NCBI GenBank assembly: GCA_003151515.1
Contig: PLXS01000010.1
Location: forward strand, 1-64,000
DNA length: 64,000 nt
Direction: 5' to 3'
Origin: Opitutaceae bacterium
Lineage (GTDB): Bacteria > Verrucomicrobiota > Verrucomicrobiia > Opitutales > Opitutaceae
How positions within the stretch are numbered: position 1 is the stretch's first letter; each line of letters begins with the position of its first letter. Under the pieces are notes generated by a model. It made no database searches. It was not told where the DNA came from and saw only the letters and a program-made list of their open reading frames with translations. The translations under genes were made by a program, and so were the position numbers. Positions 47,548-58,377 of this stretch are shown in pieces.

Positions 47548-49992
47548 ATGATGATTGAATCCTTCCTAAAGGACCTGCGCATCGGCCTGCGGATGCTGGC
47601 CCGCAGGCCGGCGTTCACGGTCCTGGCGGCCGCGTCCCTGGCCCTCGGGATCGGCCTCGTCTCCACGCAGTTCAGCCTGATCGACGGCGTCCTCCTGCGC
47701 GGCCTTCCGTTCGCCGACGCCGAGCGCCTGATGCACGTCGCCCGCGTCGACCCGCAGAACGCGCAGCTCAACTCGTGGCAGCCCGTGCCGTACCGCGACT
47801 ACCTCGTGTTCAGGGAGCGCCAGACGGCGTTCGATTCACTGGCCGCCATCAACGAGTTCGTGTCCTTCAACGTGAGCGGACCGGGCCGGATGCCCTCGAG
47901 CCGCTACGGCGCCTACTGCACCGCGGACCTCCCCTCGGTCCTGGGCGTGCGGCCGATGCTCGGCCGCTGGTTCACGCCCGAGGAGGACAAGCCGGGCCGG
48001 CCGCTCCTCATCGTCCTCTCCTATCCCATCTGGCAGGAGGAGTTTCACGCGGAGCCGGGCGTCATAGGCCAGCCGCTGTCCGTCAACGGCGAGTCCGGCA
48101 CCGTGATCGGCGTCATGCCCCCTCGCTTCTCCTTCCCGCAGGTGCAGCAGCTCTGGGCGAACCTGCGGGCCTCGCCCGGGGACCCGAGACTGCGCCTGGT
48201 CGACCGGGTCGAGATGGTGGGCAGGCTGCGCCCCGGCGTCTCGCGCGCCCAGGCAATCGCCGAGTTCGACTCCCTGGCCGCGGGCCTCGTGAAGACGTGG
48301 CCGGAGACCAACAAGGGCTTCGACCGGATGACGGTGCAGAAGCTCAGCTACGCGTACGCGGGCGGCGGCACGCAGCCGGTCCTCTATCTGATGCTCGCGA
48401 TGACGGTCTTCATCCTGGCGCTCGCGTGCGTAAACGTCGCCAGCATGCTGCTCGGCCGCGCCTCCCAGCGCACCCGCGAGCTCGCGGTGCGCGCCGCGGT
48501 CGGCGCCGACCGCGGCCGCCTCGTGCGCCAGCTGCTCGCCGAGTCGCTGCTGATCGCGGGCCTGGGGCTTGGCGGCGGCCTGCTGCTCACCGCGGAGGGC
48601 GTCGGCCTCCTCCAGCGCCACCTGGTGGAGGAGATGACGGTCCCGAGCTGGTTCGACTTCCGCGTCGACGAGCGGGTGGTCGCCATCGCGGTGCTCGCCA
48701 CGGTCGCGGCGGGGTTCCTCGCCGGGATCGTGCCCGCCTGGCAGGCGTCGCGGATCGACCTGAACACGGCGCTCAAGGACGACTCCCGCACGGCCGCGGG
48801 CCTCAGGGGCGGCCCGCTGGGGCGCTGGCTGATGGGCGCCCAGATCGCCTTCTCGACCATGCTGCTGGTCGCGGCCGGCGTCATGGCCCTGACCATCATC
48901 GAGGCGCGCAAGGCCAACCTGCGCTACGATCCCGACCGGCTGCTCACCGGGCGGATCGACGTCCAGGACGCCACGCGGCCGACCAAGGAGGCGAGGGCGC
49001 TGTTCTTCCGCACGCTCACCGAGCGCCTGCAGGCCGAGCCCGGCGTGGAGTCGGTCGCGGTCACGAGCCGCAACTTCATCAACTCGGGGGTGGGCACCCA
49101 GGTGGCTCCCGAGGGCGTGGTCTACGCCCACGACAACGACCGGCCCACGGTGTGGCTTGACGTCGTGTCGAGCGACTACTTCCGCCTCATCTCGGTGAAG
49201 CCCGTGTCGGGGCGGCTCTTCGACACGCGCGAGCAGGGCAAGGGCGGCCTCTCCGCGGTCGTGAACGAGTCGTTCGCGCGCAAGTTCTGGCCCGGCGCGG
49301 ACCCGCTCGGGAAGCGCTTCCGCAGCAACCAGACCTACGAGGCCTGGGCCACGGTGATCGGCGTCGTGCCGGACCTGCAGATGGAGGGGATCTTCGCGCC
49401 CCAGGGCCGCGACGAGGCCGGCTTCTACCTGGTCGAGGACCAGATGGGCTGGGGATGGCTCGACCTGTTCATCCGCACGAAGTTCGACCCCCTCCAGCTC
49501 GAGGGCGCGGTGCGCAAGGCCATCGCCAGCATCGACCCCAACCAGCCGATCCATTCCGTCGGAACGCTCACGAGCCAGACCGCCCAGGCGATGCGCGGAT
49601 TCAACATCGTAGGCACGATGACCGCCGTGTTCGCGGGCATCACGGTCTTCCTGGGCGCGCTCGGCGTCTACGGAGTCACCTCGCAGGCCGTCAGCCGGCG
49701 CACCCGCGAATTCGGCACCCGCATGGCCCTCGGCGCGACGGTCGGCCAGGTCCTCGGCCTCGTGCTCGTGCAGGGCGGCCGCCAGATCGTGGCCGGGGTC
49801 CTCGTCGGCCTGGGCTGCGGCTACCTCCTCACCCGGCCGCTCGAGAATTTCTTCGGCTCCCAGATGACCAACAACCCCGGGATCTACCTGTTCGTCTCGG
49901 CCGTGGTCTGCCTGGTGGGCGCCGCGGCACTCTGGGTGCCCGCCCGGCGGGCCGCGCGCATCGACCCGATGGCCGCCCTGCGCGCCGAGTAG
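47548..49992 (+). CDS. Second FtsX/MacB-like ABC permease of the duplicated orphan type
   Basis: An 814-aa paralogue of the preceding gene: MMIESFLKDLRIGLRMLARRPAFTVLAAASLALGIG at the start, and ARRAARIDPMAALRAE at the end. Each half contains a periplasmic core domain followed by an FtsX membrane block. The two paralogues are clearly divergent, so the tandem duplication is old. ATG at 47548 (or 47551) is used instead of GTG 47479, because the family start 'FLKDLRIGLR' lies just after it. No ATPase gene is adjacent. Confidence 0.9.
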   Translation: MMIESFLKDLRIGLRMLARRPAFTVLAAASLALGIGLVSTQFSLIDGVLLRGLPFADAERLMHVARVDPQNAQLNSWQPVPYRDYLVFRERQTAFDSLAAINEFVSFNVSGPGRMPSSRYGAYCTADLPSVLGVRPMLGRWFTPEEDKPGRPLLIVLSYPIWQEEFHAEPGVIGQPLSVNGESGTVIGVMPPRFSFPQVQQLWANLRASPGDPRLRLVDRVEMVGRLRPGVSRAQAIAEFDSLAAGLVKTWPETNKGFDRMTVQKLSYAYAGGGTQPVLYLMLAMTVFILALACVNVASMLLGRASQRTRELAVRAAVGADRGRLVRQLLAESLLIAGLGLGGGLLLTAEGVGLLQRHLVEEMTVPSWFDFRVDERVVAIAVLATVAAGFLAGIVPAWQASRIDLNTALKDDSRTAAGLRGGPLGRWLMGAQIAFSTMLLVAAGVMALTIIEARKANLRYDPDRLLTGRIDVQDATRPTKEARALFFRTLTERLQAEPGVESVAVTSRNFINSGVGTQVAPEGVVYAHDNDRPTVWLDVVSSDYFRLISVKPVSGRLFDTREQGKGGLSAVVNESFARKFWPGADPLGKRFRSNQTYEAWATVIGVVPDLQMEGIFAPQGRDEAGFYLVEDQMGWGWLDLFIRTKFDPLQLEGAVRKAIASIDPNQPIHSVGTLTSQTAQAMRGFNIVGTMTAVFAGITVFLGALGVYGVTSQAVSRRTREFGTRMALGATVGQVLGLVLVQGGRQIVAGVLVGLGCGYLLTRPLENFFGSQMTNNPGIYLFVSAVVCLVGAAALWVPARRAARIDPMAALRAE

Positions 49993-50000
49993 GGGCCGCC

Positions 50001-50575
50001 CTAGTTCAGAAACATCGCCTCGTCGGTCTGGAAGAGGCCGTGGGCGAGCTTGGTCCAGGCGTCCAGGGGGGCGCGGCTCCTGAACGCCGCCGCGCCCGGC
50101 TCGACCTGCGGCGCGTTCTTTCACCTCAGGTTTCGCTCGGCGTTCTCGGCCACCAGCGCCTGGCAGCCTCGTCCGCCTTCTGCGACTGCGCCGTCGAGGC
50201 CGGCCCCTCGAGCGACGCGCCCCCGGGGTTCGACTCGACGTACCTGAGGCACAGGCGCGTCTCCTCTTGGCTGGGCGGCCGCTGGAAGAGCGCCAGGTAG
50301 AGGGTCGCCACCCGCAGCTCGTCCGAGGTCTGGGACAGGAACTCCTCGCTGTGCGTCAGCTTGCGGGCCGTCTCGATGACGAGCGGGCTGTTCATGAGGA
50401 AGAGCTGCTGCTGGGGCACCTGCGTCTCGAAGCGCCTGCCCGTGGGAACGCTCGGGTTGGGGAAGTTGAACTGCGTCAGGATCTCGGCCGGGTTTCGCCG
50501 GTCGATGAAGGCGTAGACGGCGCGCCGGGTGGCGAAGCCCTCGCTGCCGATCGGCACCGACCTGCCCCCCATCGT
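50001..50575 (-). pseudogene. DUF1553 protein C-terminal remnant, frameshifted
   Basis: Read on the minus strand, 50572 to about 50129 encodes the C-terminal core of a DUF1553 (Planctomycete-type) protein: GGRSVPIGSEGFATRRAVYAF, then VPQQQLFLMNSPLVIETA and LFQRPPSQEETRL. The frame then stops at TGA (50126-50128). The expected C-terminus, DAWTKLAHGLFQTDEAMFLN, continues to TAG at 50001-50003 but in another frame that itself has a TGA at 50121-50123. At least two lesions separate the pieces, and everything N-terminal to GGRSVP is missing. These proteins usually have a cytochrome c-like N-terminus and work next to DUF1501 proteins. Not expected to be functional. Confidence 0.8.
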
Positions 50576-50709
50576 CAGCCGCCACGCCCAGGGCCCCCAG
50601 GCCCATCCCCACCCTGTTTCAGGAACCTCCGGCGCGTGAGGAAGTAGTCCTCAATGTTCGACGAGACTCCGCAGCAGTGGGGCTCGTTTGGCATCGGCAT
50701 GTTTTCCAT
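50576..50709 (-). pseudogene. DUF1501-type N-terminal remnant (Tat signal), frameshifted
   Basis: The minus strand from ATG 50709 reads MENMPMPNEPHCCGVSSN, then IEDYFLTRRRFLKQ, a twin-arginine signal start of the kind seen in DUF1501 proteins. The next expected residues GMGLGALGVAA are present but in a frame shifted by one base in a G-run near 50610. After about 45 residues the sequence changes abruptly into the DUF1553 core. The rest of the DUF1501 protein is gone. The assignment rests on the LTRRRFLxxxGMGxGALG pattern and the neighbouring DUF1553 fragment. Confidence 0.65.
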
Positions 50710-50787
50710 AGGGGCGGGCGCGGCTCTTGCAACCAAATGACGCGCAGGGACCCCCCGGGGTTTCAGCGATCGGCGCGCCGATTCCAG

Positions 50788-50815
50788 TTGATACGCGGGG
50801 GCATACGCGTACGTT
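50788..50815 (+). promoter_or_regulatory. Candidate promoter for the thiamin operon
   Basis: TTGATA (50788-50793) and TACGTT (50810-50815) are 16 bp apart, placing transcription start near 50822, directly ahead of the TPP riboswitch. The -10 match is modest. Confidence 0.45.
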
Positions 50816-50830
50816 GCCCGCATCCTCGTT

Positions 50831-53141
<2,311 letters not shown>

Positions 53142-53164
53142 AGCGGCCGCCCGGGAAGGCTTTC

Positions 53165-53770
53165 ATGAGGATCGTCGTCATATCGCCCGAGGGGTCCGAC
53201 CCCCGCGAGGTCCCCGCCCTGGGCGGAATGCTTGCCGCCGGGCTCGAGCGCTACCACGTGCGCAAGCCCAGCTGGGGCGCCGGGGAGCTCGAGGACTGGC
53301 TCCTCGCCCTGCCCGCCGCCTGGCGGGGCGCGCTCATCCTGCACCAGCACCACGAGCTCGTGCCGGTCCTAGGCCTCGGCGGCCGCCACGACCGCGACGC
53401 CGACCCGGCCTCCGCCGGCGCCGAGAGCAGGTCCTGCCACGACCTCGCCTCCCTGAGGCGGGCCATGGGCTCCTATCCCCAGGTCCTCTTCGGCCCGATC
53501 TTCCCCTCGATATCCAAGCCGGGCCACGGGCCCGCGCCGGATTTCCCGTGGCTTGAGCTCAAGGGGATCCTCGCGGGGCCGCGGCCGGGGCCCTGCCGGG
53601 TGCTCGCCGTGGGCGGCATCACGGCCGAGCGCCTCGGCCGCTGCCTTGAGGCCGGGTTCGACGGCGCCGCCTTGAAGGGCGCCGTGTGGGGCTGCGGCGA
53701 CCCCGTGCTGGCCTACCGCAGGGTCCGCGACGCCGCGCACATGCTGGAGGCCTCCCGTCATGCCGCTTGA
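53165..53770 (+). CDS. TenI/ThiE-like protein (thiazole tautomerase-type)
   Basis: A 201-aa TIM-barrel protein of the ThiE/TenI family. VLFGPIFPSISKPGHGP corresponds to the phosphate-loop region of ThiE, and VLAVGGITAERL to its C-terminal GGI motif. The GVHLG motif that binds pyrophosphate in true ThiE is replaced by GLGGRHDR, and the N-terminal RKPSW replaces QLR-type residues. It resembles the second ThiE-like gene of Bacteroides thi operons and may act as thiazole tautomerase. It overlaps the authentic thiE by 11 bp. GAAGG precedes the ATG. Confidence 0.8.
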   Translation: MRIVVISPEGSDPREVPALGGMLAAGLERYHVRKPSWGAGELEDWLLALPAAWRGALILHQHHELVPVLGLGGRHDRDADPASAGAESRSCHDLASLRRAMGSYPQVLFGPIFPSISKPGHGPAPDFPWLELKGILAGPRPGPCRVLAVGGITAERLGRCLEAGFDGAALKGAVWGCGDPVLAYRRVRDAAHMLEASRHAA

Positions 53771-54431
53771 GCCCGACGCTATCTTCCCGGTGATGTGCAT
53801 CACCATGGACGGGACCGGCATGACCCACGCGCAGCAGGCCGCGCGCCTCTGCGCGGCCGGGGCCCGCTGGGTGCAGCTTCGCATGAAGGGCGCCCCAAGG
53901 GCGCTGTGGCTCGCCGAGGCGCGCGCCGCCGCGCAGATCTGCCGCGGGCACGGCGCCGTCTTGATCGTGAACGACGACATCGCAATCGCGCTCGAGTCGG
54001 GCGCCGACGGGGTGCACCTCGGCGCGCTCGACGCGGGCTGGGCCGAGGCGCGCGCGGCGCTCGGGCCGGGGCGGTTGGTCGGGGGCACCGTCAACAGCCT
54101 TGCCGACGCCGATCGCGCCGCCGCCCTGGGCTGCCTTGACTACGCCGGCGTCGGGCCGCTTCGATTCACGGGGACCAAGAGGAACCTCGCCCCGGTGCTG
54201 GGGATCGGGGGCGTTGGCCGCCTGGTCGCGCGCCTGGGCGGCCTGCCCGCCTGGGTTATCGGCGGGGTCGAGCCCGCTGACCTGCCGCAAATCGAGCGGG
54301 CCGGGGCGGCGGGGGCGGCCGTGTCCTCGGCGCTCTTCCGCGGCGGCAGGGTCGAGGAGAACTTCCGGGCGTTCCTCGGCGCCTGGCGCGGGCGCGGCGC
54401 GCCCGCGCGGGCCGGCCCCCACAATTCATGA
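53760..54431 (+). CDS. thiE: Thiamin-phosphate synthase
   Basis: A 223-aa enzyme joining HMP-PP and thiazole phosphate. Core motifs are [53 protein letters not shown] and [11 protein letters not shown]. It is complete in contrast to the preceding TenI-like gene. The start overlaps the tenI-like gene by 11 bp, and the end overlaps thiG (ATGA). Confidence 0.93.
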   Translation: MPLEPDAIFPVMCITMDGTGMTHAQQAARLCAAGARWVQLRMKGAPRALWLAEARAAAQICRGHGAVLIVNDDIAIALESGADGVHLGALDAGWAEARAALGPGRLVGGTVNSLADADRAAALGCLDYAGVGPLRFTGTKRNLAPVLGIGGVGRLVARLGGLPAWVIGGVEPADLPQIERAGAAGAAVSSALFRGGRVEENFRAFLGAWRGRGAPARAGPHNS

Positions 54432-55219
54432 GCAACACACCCCTGGTCATAGCGGGCGTCTCCTTCACCTCGCGTCTCTTCCTCGGGACCGGCAAGTTCA
54501 GCTCCGGCGAGGCGATGGCGAGGAGCCTCGAGGCGTCGGGCACCGAGATGGTGACGGTGGCGCTCGGGCGCATCCGCACGGACGGCGAGAGCGACGACAT
54601 CCTGGGCCACCTGGACAGGCGCCGCTACAGGCTGCTGCCGAACACCTCCGGCACGCGCAACGCGCGCGAGGCCGTGCTCGCGGCGCAGCTCGCGCGGGAG
54701 GCCCTGGAGACCAACTGGCTCAAGCTCGAGATCCACCCCGACCCCAAGTACCTGATGCCCGACCCGGTGGAGACGCTCGAGGCCACGGCGCTCCTCGCCG
54801 CGCGGGGCTTCGTCGTCCTGGCGTACGTCCACGCAGACCCGGTCCTGTGCAAGCGTCTCGAGGAGGCGGGCGCCGCCGCGGTCATGCCGCTCGGCTCGCC
54901 GATCGGGAGCGGCCTGGGGCTCGAATCGCGCGCCTTCCTGCAGATCATCATCGCGCAGAGCCGCGTCCCCGTGGTCGTCGACGCCGGCCTGGGCGCCCCC
55001 TCGCACGCGGCCGCCGCGCTCGAGATGGGCGCCGACGCCGTCCTCGTGAACACGGCGATCGCGGCCGCCGAGGACCCGGTGGGGATGGCGGCGGCGTTCC
55101 GGCTCGGGGTCGAGGCGGGCCGGGCGGCGCGCGAGGCCGGGCTCGCGGCGGGGCGCGAGTCCGCCCGCGCGGACGCGACGTCGCCCCTGACCGCGTTCCT
55201 CGGGGAGGAGGCGCGATGA
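54428..55219 (+). CDS. thiG: Thiazole synthase
   Basis: A 263-aa TIM-barrel enzyme that forms thiazole phosphate from deoxyxylulose phosphate, dehydroglycine and ThiS-thiocarboxylate. It has [10 protein letters not shown], the catalytic lysine in [30 protein letters not shown] and [13 protein letters not shown]. Dehydroglycine is supplied by ThiH, encoded next with an ATGA overlap. Confidence 0.97.
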   Translation: MSNTPLVIAGVSFTSRLFLGTGKFSSGEAMARSLEASGTEMVTVALGRIRTDGESDDILGHLDRRRYRLLPNTSGTRNAREAVLAAQLAREALETNWLKLEIHPDPKYLMPDPVETLEATALLAARGFVVLAYVHADPVLCKRLEEAGAAAVMPLGSPIGSGLGLESRAFLQIIIAQSRVPVVVDAGLGAPSHAAAALEMGADAVLVNTAIAAAEDPVGMAAAFRLGVEAGRAAREAGLAAGRESARADATSPLTAFLGEEAR

Positions 55220-56379
55220 GCTTCGTCGACACCTGGCGCCGCCACGACTTCGGGGCGGTGGCGGCGCGCATCCTGGCGAAGACGCCGTCGGACGTCAGGC
55301 GGGCCCTGTCGCGGCCCCGGGGCTCCCTCGACCTCGAGGACTTCGCGGCGCTCCTGTCGCCCGCCGCGTCGGCGCGCCTGGAGGAGATGGCGCAGCTCTC
55401 CCACCGCTACACGCTCGAGCGCTTCGGGCGCACCATGCGCCTGTACGCCCCGCTCTACCTGTCGAACGCGTGCGCGAACGTCTGCACGTACTGCGGGTTC
55501 AGTGCGCACAACCGCATCAAGCGCAAGGTGCTGAGCGACCCCGAGATCCTGGCCGAGGCCGGGGTGCTGCGCTCGCACGGCTTCGGCAGCGTGCTGCTCG
55601 TCACGGGGGAGACCGGCAGGGTCGGCCGCGAGTACCTTTCGAGCTCGCTGCGGCTGCTGCGGCCCCACTTCGCGGGCCTGTGGATGGAGGTGCAGCCCAT
55701 GGCCGAGGAGGACTACGCCGCGCTTGCCGAAGAAGGCCTGAGCACGGTCCTCGTCTACCAGGAGACCTACGACGCGGCGGCCTACGCGAGGCATCACCTG
55801 AGCGGCCCGAAAGCGGACATGCAGTTCCGCCTCGCGACGCCGGACCGCCTGGGCCGGGCCGGAATGAAGCGGATCGGGCTCGGGGCTCTCTTCGGCCTGA
55901 GCGACTGGAGGGCGGACGCGTGGTTCACGGGGCTTCACCTGCGCCACGTCGAGACGGCCTACTGGCGCTCGCGCACCTCGGTGTCTTTCCCGCGGCTGCG
56001 GCCCCACGAGGGCGACGAGATCCCGGTGACGCTCTTCGGCGAGCGCGACCTGGTCCAGGCCGCCTGCGCCTTCAGGCTCCTCTCCACCGAGACGGAGCTC
56101 TCGCTCTCGACGCGCGAGAGCTCGCGGTTCCGCGACCGCGCGGTGCGGCTCGGCTTCACCTCGATGAGCGCCGGCTCGCGCACGAACCCGGGCGGCTACT
56201 CGGTCGAGCCCGAGTCGCTCGAGCAGTTCGCGGTCGACGACAGCCGCAGCCCCGCGCAGATGGCCGCCTTCCTGCGCTCGGTAGGCTACGAGCCCGTGTG
56301 GAAGGACTGGGACCGCACCTACGACGGGTTCGGGGGCTCGCCGGGCGCCCCGGCCGCGCAGGGCGCCCTGGCCTCCTAG
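55216..56379 (+). CDS. thiH: 2-iminoacetate synthase (tyrosine lyase)
   Basis: A 387-aa radical SAM enzyme cleaving tyrosine to 2-iminoacetate (dehydroglycine) and p-cresol. The radical SAM cysteines are C86-ANV-C90-TY-C93. It contains [21 protein letters not shown] and [11 protein letters not shown] as in the family. Its use in place of ThiO means the thiazole branch does not need oxygen. It overlaps thiG. Confidence 0.97.
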   Translation: MSFVDTWRRHDFGAVAARILAKTPSDVRRALSRPRGSLDLEDFAALLSPAASARLEEMAQLSHRYTLERFGRTMRLYAPLYLSNACANVCTYCGFSAHNRIKRKVLSDPEILAEAGVLRSHGFGSVLLVTGETGRVGREYLSSSLRLLRPHFAGLWMEVQPMAEEDYAALAEEGLSTVLVYQETYDAAAYARHHLSGPKADMQFRLATPDRLGRAGMKRIGLGALFGLSDWRADAWFTGLHLRHVETAYWRSRTSVSFPRLRPHEGDEIPVTLFGERDLVQAACAFRLLSTETELSLSTRESSRFRDRAVRLGFTSMSAGSRTNPGGYSVEPESLEQFAVDDSRSPAQMAAFLRSVGYEPVWKDWDRTYDGFGGSPGAPAAQGALAS

Positions 56380-56390
56380 GGGGGACCGCC

Positions 56391-57488
56391 ATGCCGCTGA
56401 CACCCGAGGAAACCTCGCGCTACCAGCGCCACCTCTCGCTCGCGGGCTTCGGGCCGGCGGCGCAGGAGAGGCTCAAGGCGGGCTCGGTGCTCGTGGTCGG
56501 CGCGGGAGGCCTGGGCTGCCCCGCCCTCCTCTACCTCGCCGCGGCGGGCGTCGGCAGGATCGTCATCGTCGACCCGGACACGGTGGACGCCTCGAACCTC
56601 CAGCGGCAGGTCCTCTACACGACCGCCGACCAGGGCGCGGGCAAGGCGCACGCCGCCGCCCGGCGCCTGCTGGCGCTCAACCCGCTGGTGCGCGTCGAGG
56701 CCCTGCCGGTGCGCCTCGGCCGCTCCAACGCCCTGGAGCTCGTGCGCTCCTGCGACCTCGTGCTCGACGGCTCCGACAACTTCGAGACGCGCTACCTCGT
56801 CAACGACGCCTGCGTCATCGCCGGCCGGCCCTTCGTCTACGGGGCGATCCAGGGCTTCGAGGGCCACGTGAGCGTGTTCAACTGGCGCGGCGGGCCCACC
56901 TACCGCTGCCTCTTCGCCGAGCCCCCGGCCCCCGGTGCGGCGCCCAGCTGCGCCGAGGCCGGCGTCCTCGGCGCGGTCACGGGGCTCGTCGGCACGGCCC
57001 AGGCCTGCGAGGCGATCAAGATCCTGGCCGGCGTCGGCGAGCCGCTCTCCGGCCGCCTCCTGGTCTTGAACGCCCTGACGATGACCTCGACCGTGGTGGG
57101 CCTGCGCAGGGATCCCTCGATACGGGTCACGGAGCTTCCGCCCGAGGGATACGGGGCGGCAGCGTGCGAGGCGGCGGCGGGCGCCGAGGAGATCGGGCCG
57201 CAGGAGCTGCGCCGGATGCTCGGGGCCGGCGCCAGAGTCCAGCTGCTCGACGTGCGCGAGCCGTGGGAGCGGGCCCTGGGCTCGATCGAGCCCTCGGAGC
57301 ACGTCCCCCTGAGGCGCCTGGAGGCCGGGCAGGCCCCGGAGATCTCCGCCCTGGACCCGGCGGTTCCCACGGTCGCGTACTGCGCCGCGGGGGCGCGAAG
57401 CCTTCGCGCGGCGCGCCTGCTGCGCGAGCGCCACGGCTTCCGGTCGGCTTTGAGCCTGCGCGGCGGGATGAGGGGCTGGTCGGCGTGA
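56391..57488 (+). CDS. thiF: ThiS adenylyltransferase fused to a rhodanese domain
   Basis: A 365-aa protein. Residues about 1-250 are an E1-like ThiF/MoeB adenylyltransferase (VVGAGGLGCPALLYLA; SDNFETRYLVNDAC; Cys187 in PSCAEAGVLG). Residues about 268-365 are a rhodanese domain with active Cys331 in YCAAGARS, so adenylation of ThiS and sulfur delivery sit on one chain. The zinc site appears incomplete at the first pair (PTYRCLF instead of PCYRC). Position in the thi operon points to ThiS as partner; a dual role with MoaD is possible. Confidence 0.92.
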   Translation: MPLTPEETSRYQRHLSLAGFGPAAQERLKAGSVLVVGAGGLGCPALLYLAAAGVGRIVIVDPDTVDASNLQRQVLYTTADQGAGKAHAAARRLLALNPLVRVEALPVRLGRSNALELVRSCDLVLDGSDNFETRYLVNDACVIAGRPFVYGAIQGFEGHVSVFNWRGGPTYRCLFAEPPAPGAAPSCAEAGVLGAVTGLVGTAQACEAIKILAGVGEPLSGRLLVLNALTMTSTVVGLRRDPSIRVTELPPEGYGAAACEAAAGAEEIGPQELRRMLGAGARVQLLDVREPWERALGSIEPSEHVPLRRLEAGQAPEISALDPAVPTVAYCAAGARSLRAARLLRERHGFRSALSLRGGMRGWSA

Positions 57489-58282
57489 AGGCACCCTTCT
57501 GCATCCTCTCGGTCGCGGGCTCGGACAGCGGCGGCGGCGCCGGCATCCAGGCCGACCAGCGCACGATCCGCGCGATCGGGGGCCACGCCCTGACGGCCGT
57601 GACCGCCGTGACGGCGCAGGACACGCGCCGGGTGAGCGCCTGGAGGGCCGTCCCCAACTCCCTGATAGCGGCCCAGGTCTCGGCGGCCCTCGCGGGCTTC
57701 CCGGTCGCCGCCGTGAAGACCGGGCTCCTTCCCGGCGCGGGCGCCGTCCGCGCCGTGGCGCGGGTGCTTCGCGCCCATCCCCTTCTGCCGCTTGTCGTCG
57801 ACCCCCTGATCTCCTCGACGAGCGGCACGCGGTTCCTCTCGAGGTCCGCGGTGAGCGTGCTAAGGAGCGAGCTCCTGCCCAGGGCGTCGCTCGTCACCCC
57901 GAACTGGCCCGAGGCCTCGGCGCTCTCGGGCCTGCGGGTCGCCTCGCACGCCCAGGCCGCAAGGGCCGCCGCGGTGATGGCCGCGCGCGCCGGCACGCCC
58001 GTTCTCGTCAAGGGGGGCCACGCGCGGGGCGGCCCCTGCCGGGACTGCCTGTGCATGCCCGACGGCGAAACCCAGTGGTTCGAGCACCCGCGCGTCGACA
58101 CGCGCAACACCCACGGCACCGGCTGCGTCCTCGCCACGGCGATCGCCGCGTGGCTCGGCCGCGGCGCCGACATCGTGACGGCGGTCGGTCTCGCGGAATC
58201 GTTCCTGCAGAGGGCGCTCCTGCGCGGCCGCGGAATCGACTGGGGGCGCGGGCGCGGCCCGGCCTTCTTCGACGGCCGCTAG
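57485..58282 (+). CDS. thiD: Hydroxymethylpyrimidine/phosphomethylpyrimidine kinase
   Basis: A 265-aa ribokinase-fold kinase phosphorylating HMP-P to HMP-PP. It has SVAGSDSGGGAGIQADQ, VVDPLISSTSG, TPNWPEA and the catalytic THGTGC. It starts at GTG (57485) overlapping the thiF stop (GTGA); no ATG is close. It is the last recognisable thi gene; thiamin kinase ThiL is absent here. Confidence 0.95.
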   Translation: MKAPFCILSVAGSDSGGGAGIQADQRTIRAIGGHALTAVTAVTAQDTRRVSAWRAVPNSLIAAQVSAALAGFPVAAVKTGLLPGAGAVRAVARVLRAHPLLPLVVDPLISSTSGTRFLSRSAVSVLRSELLPRASLVTPNWPEASALSGLRVASHAQAARAAAVMAARAGTPVLVKGGHARGGPCRDCLCMPDGETQWFEHPRVDTRNTHGTGCVLATAIAAWLGRGADIVTAVGLAESFLQRALLRGRGIDWGRGRGPAFFDGR

Positions 58283-58377
58283 CCGCGCCGGCGGGAATTT
58301 CTGGCTCGCGGGGCCGGCGGCCAAACCCCCAAAATCAGGGCGACGCGGCCCGCGACACGCAGCCCGCGCCAATCCCG

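Noticed and set aside
47836-50124. A 762-aa open frame antisense to the second FtsX-like permease
   Set aside because: Its composition (Arg/Glu/Asp/His-rich, no motifs) is that of a codon-position shadow; the opposite strand encodes a clear permease.
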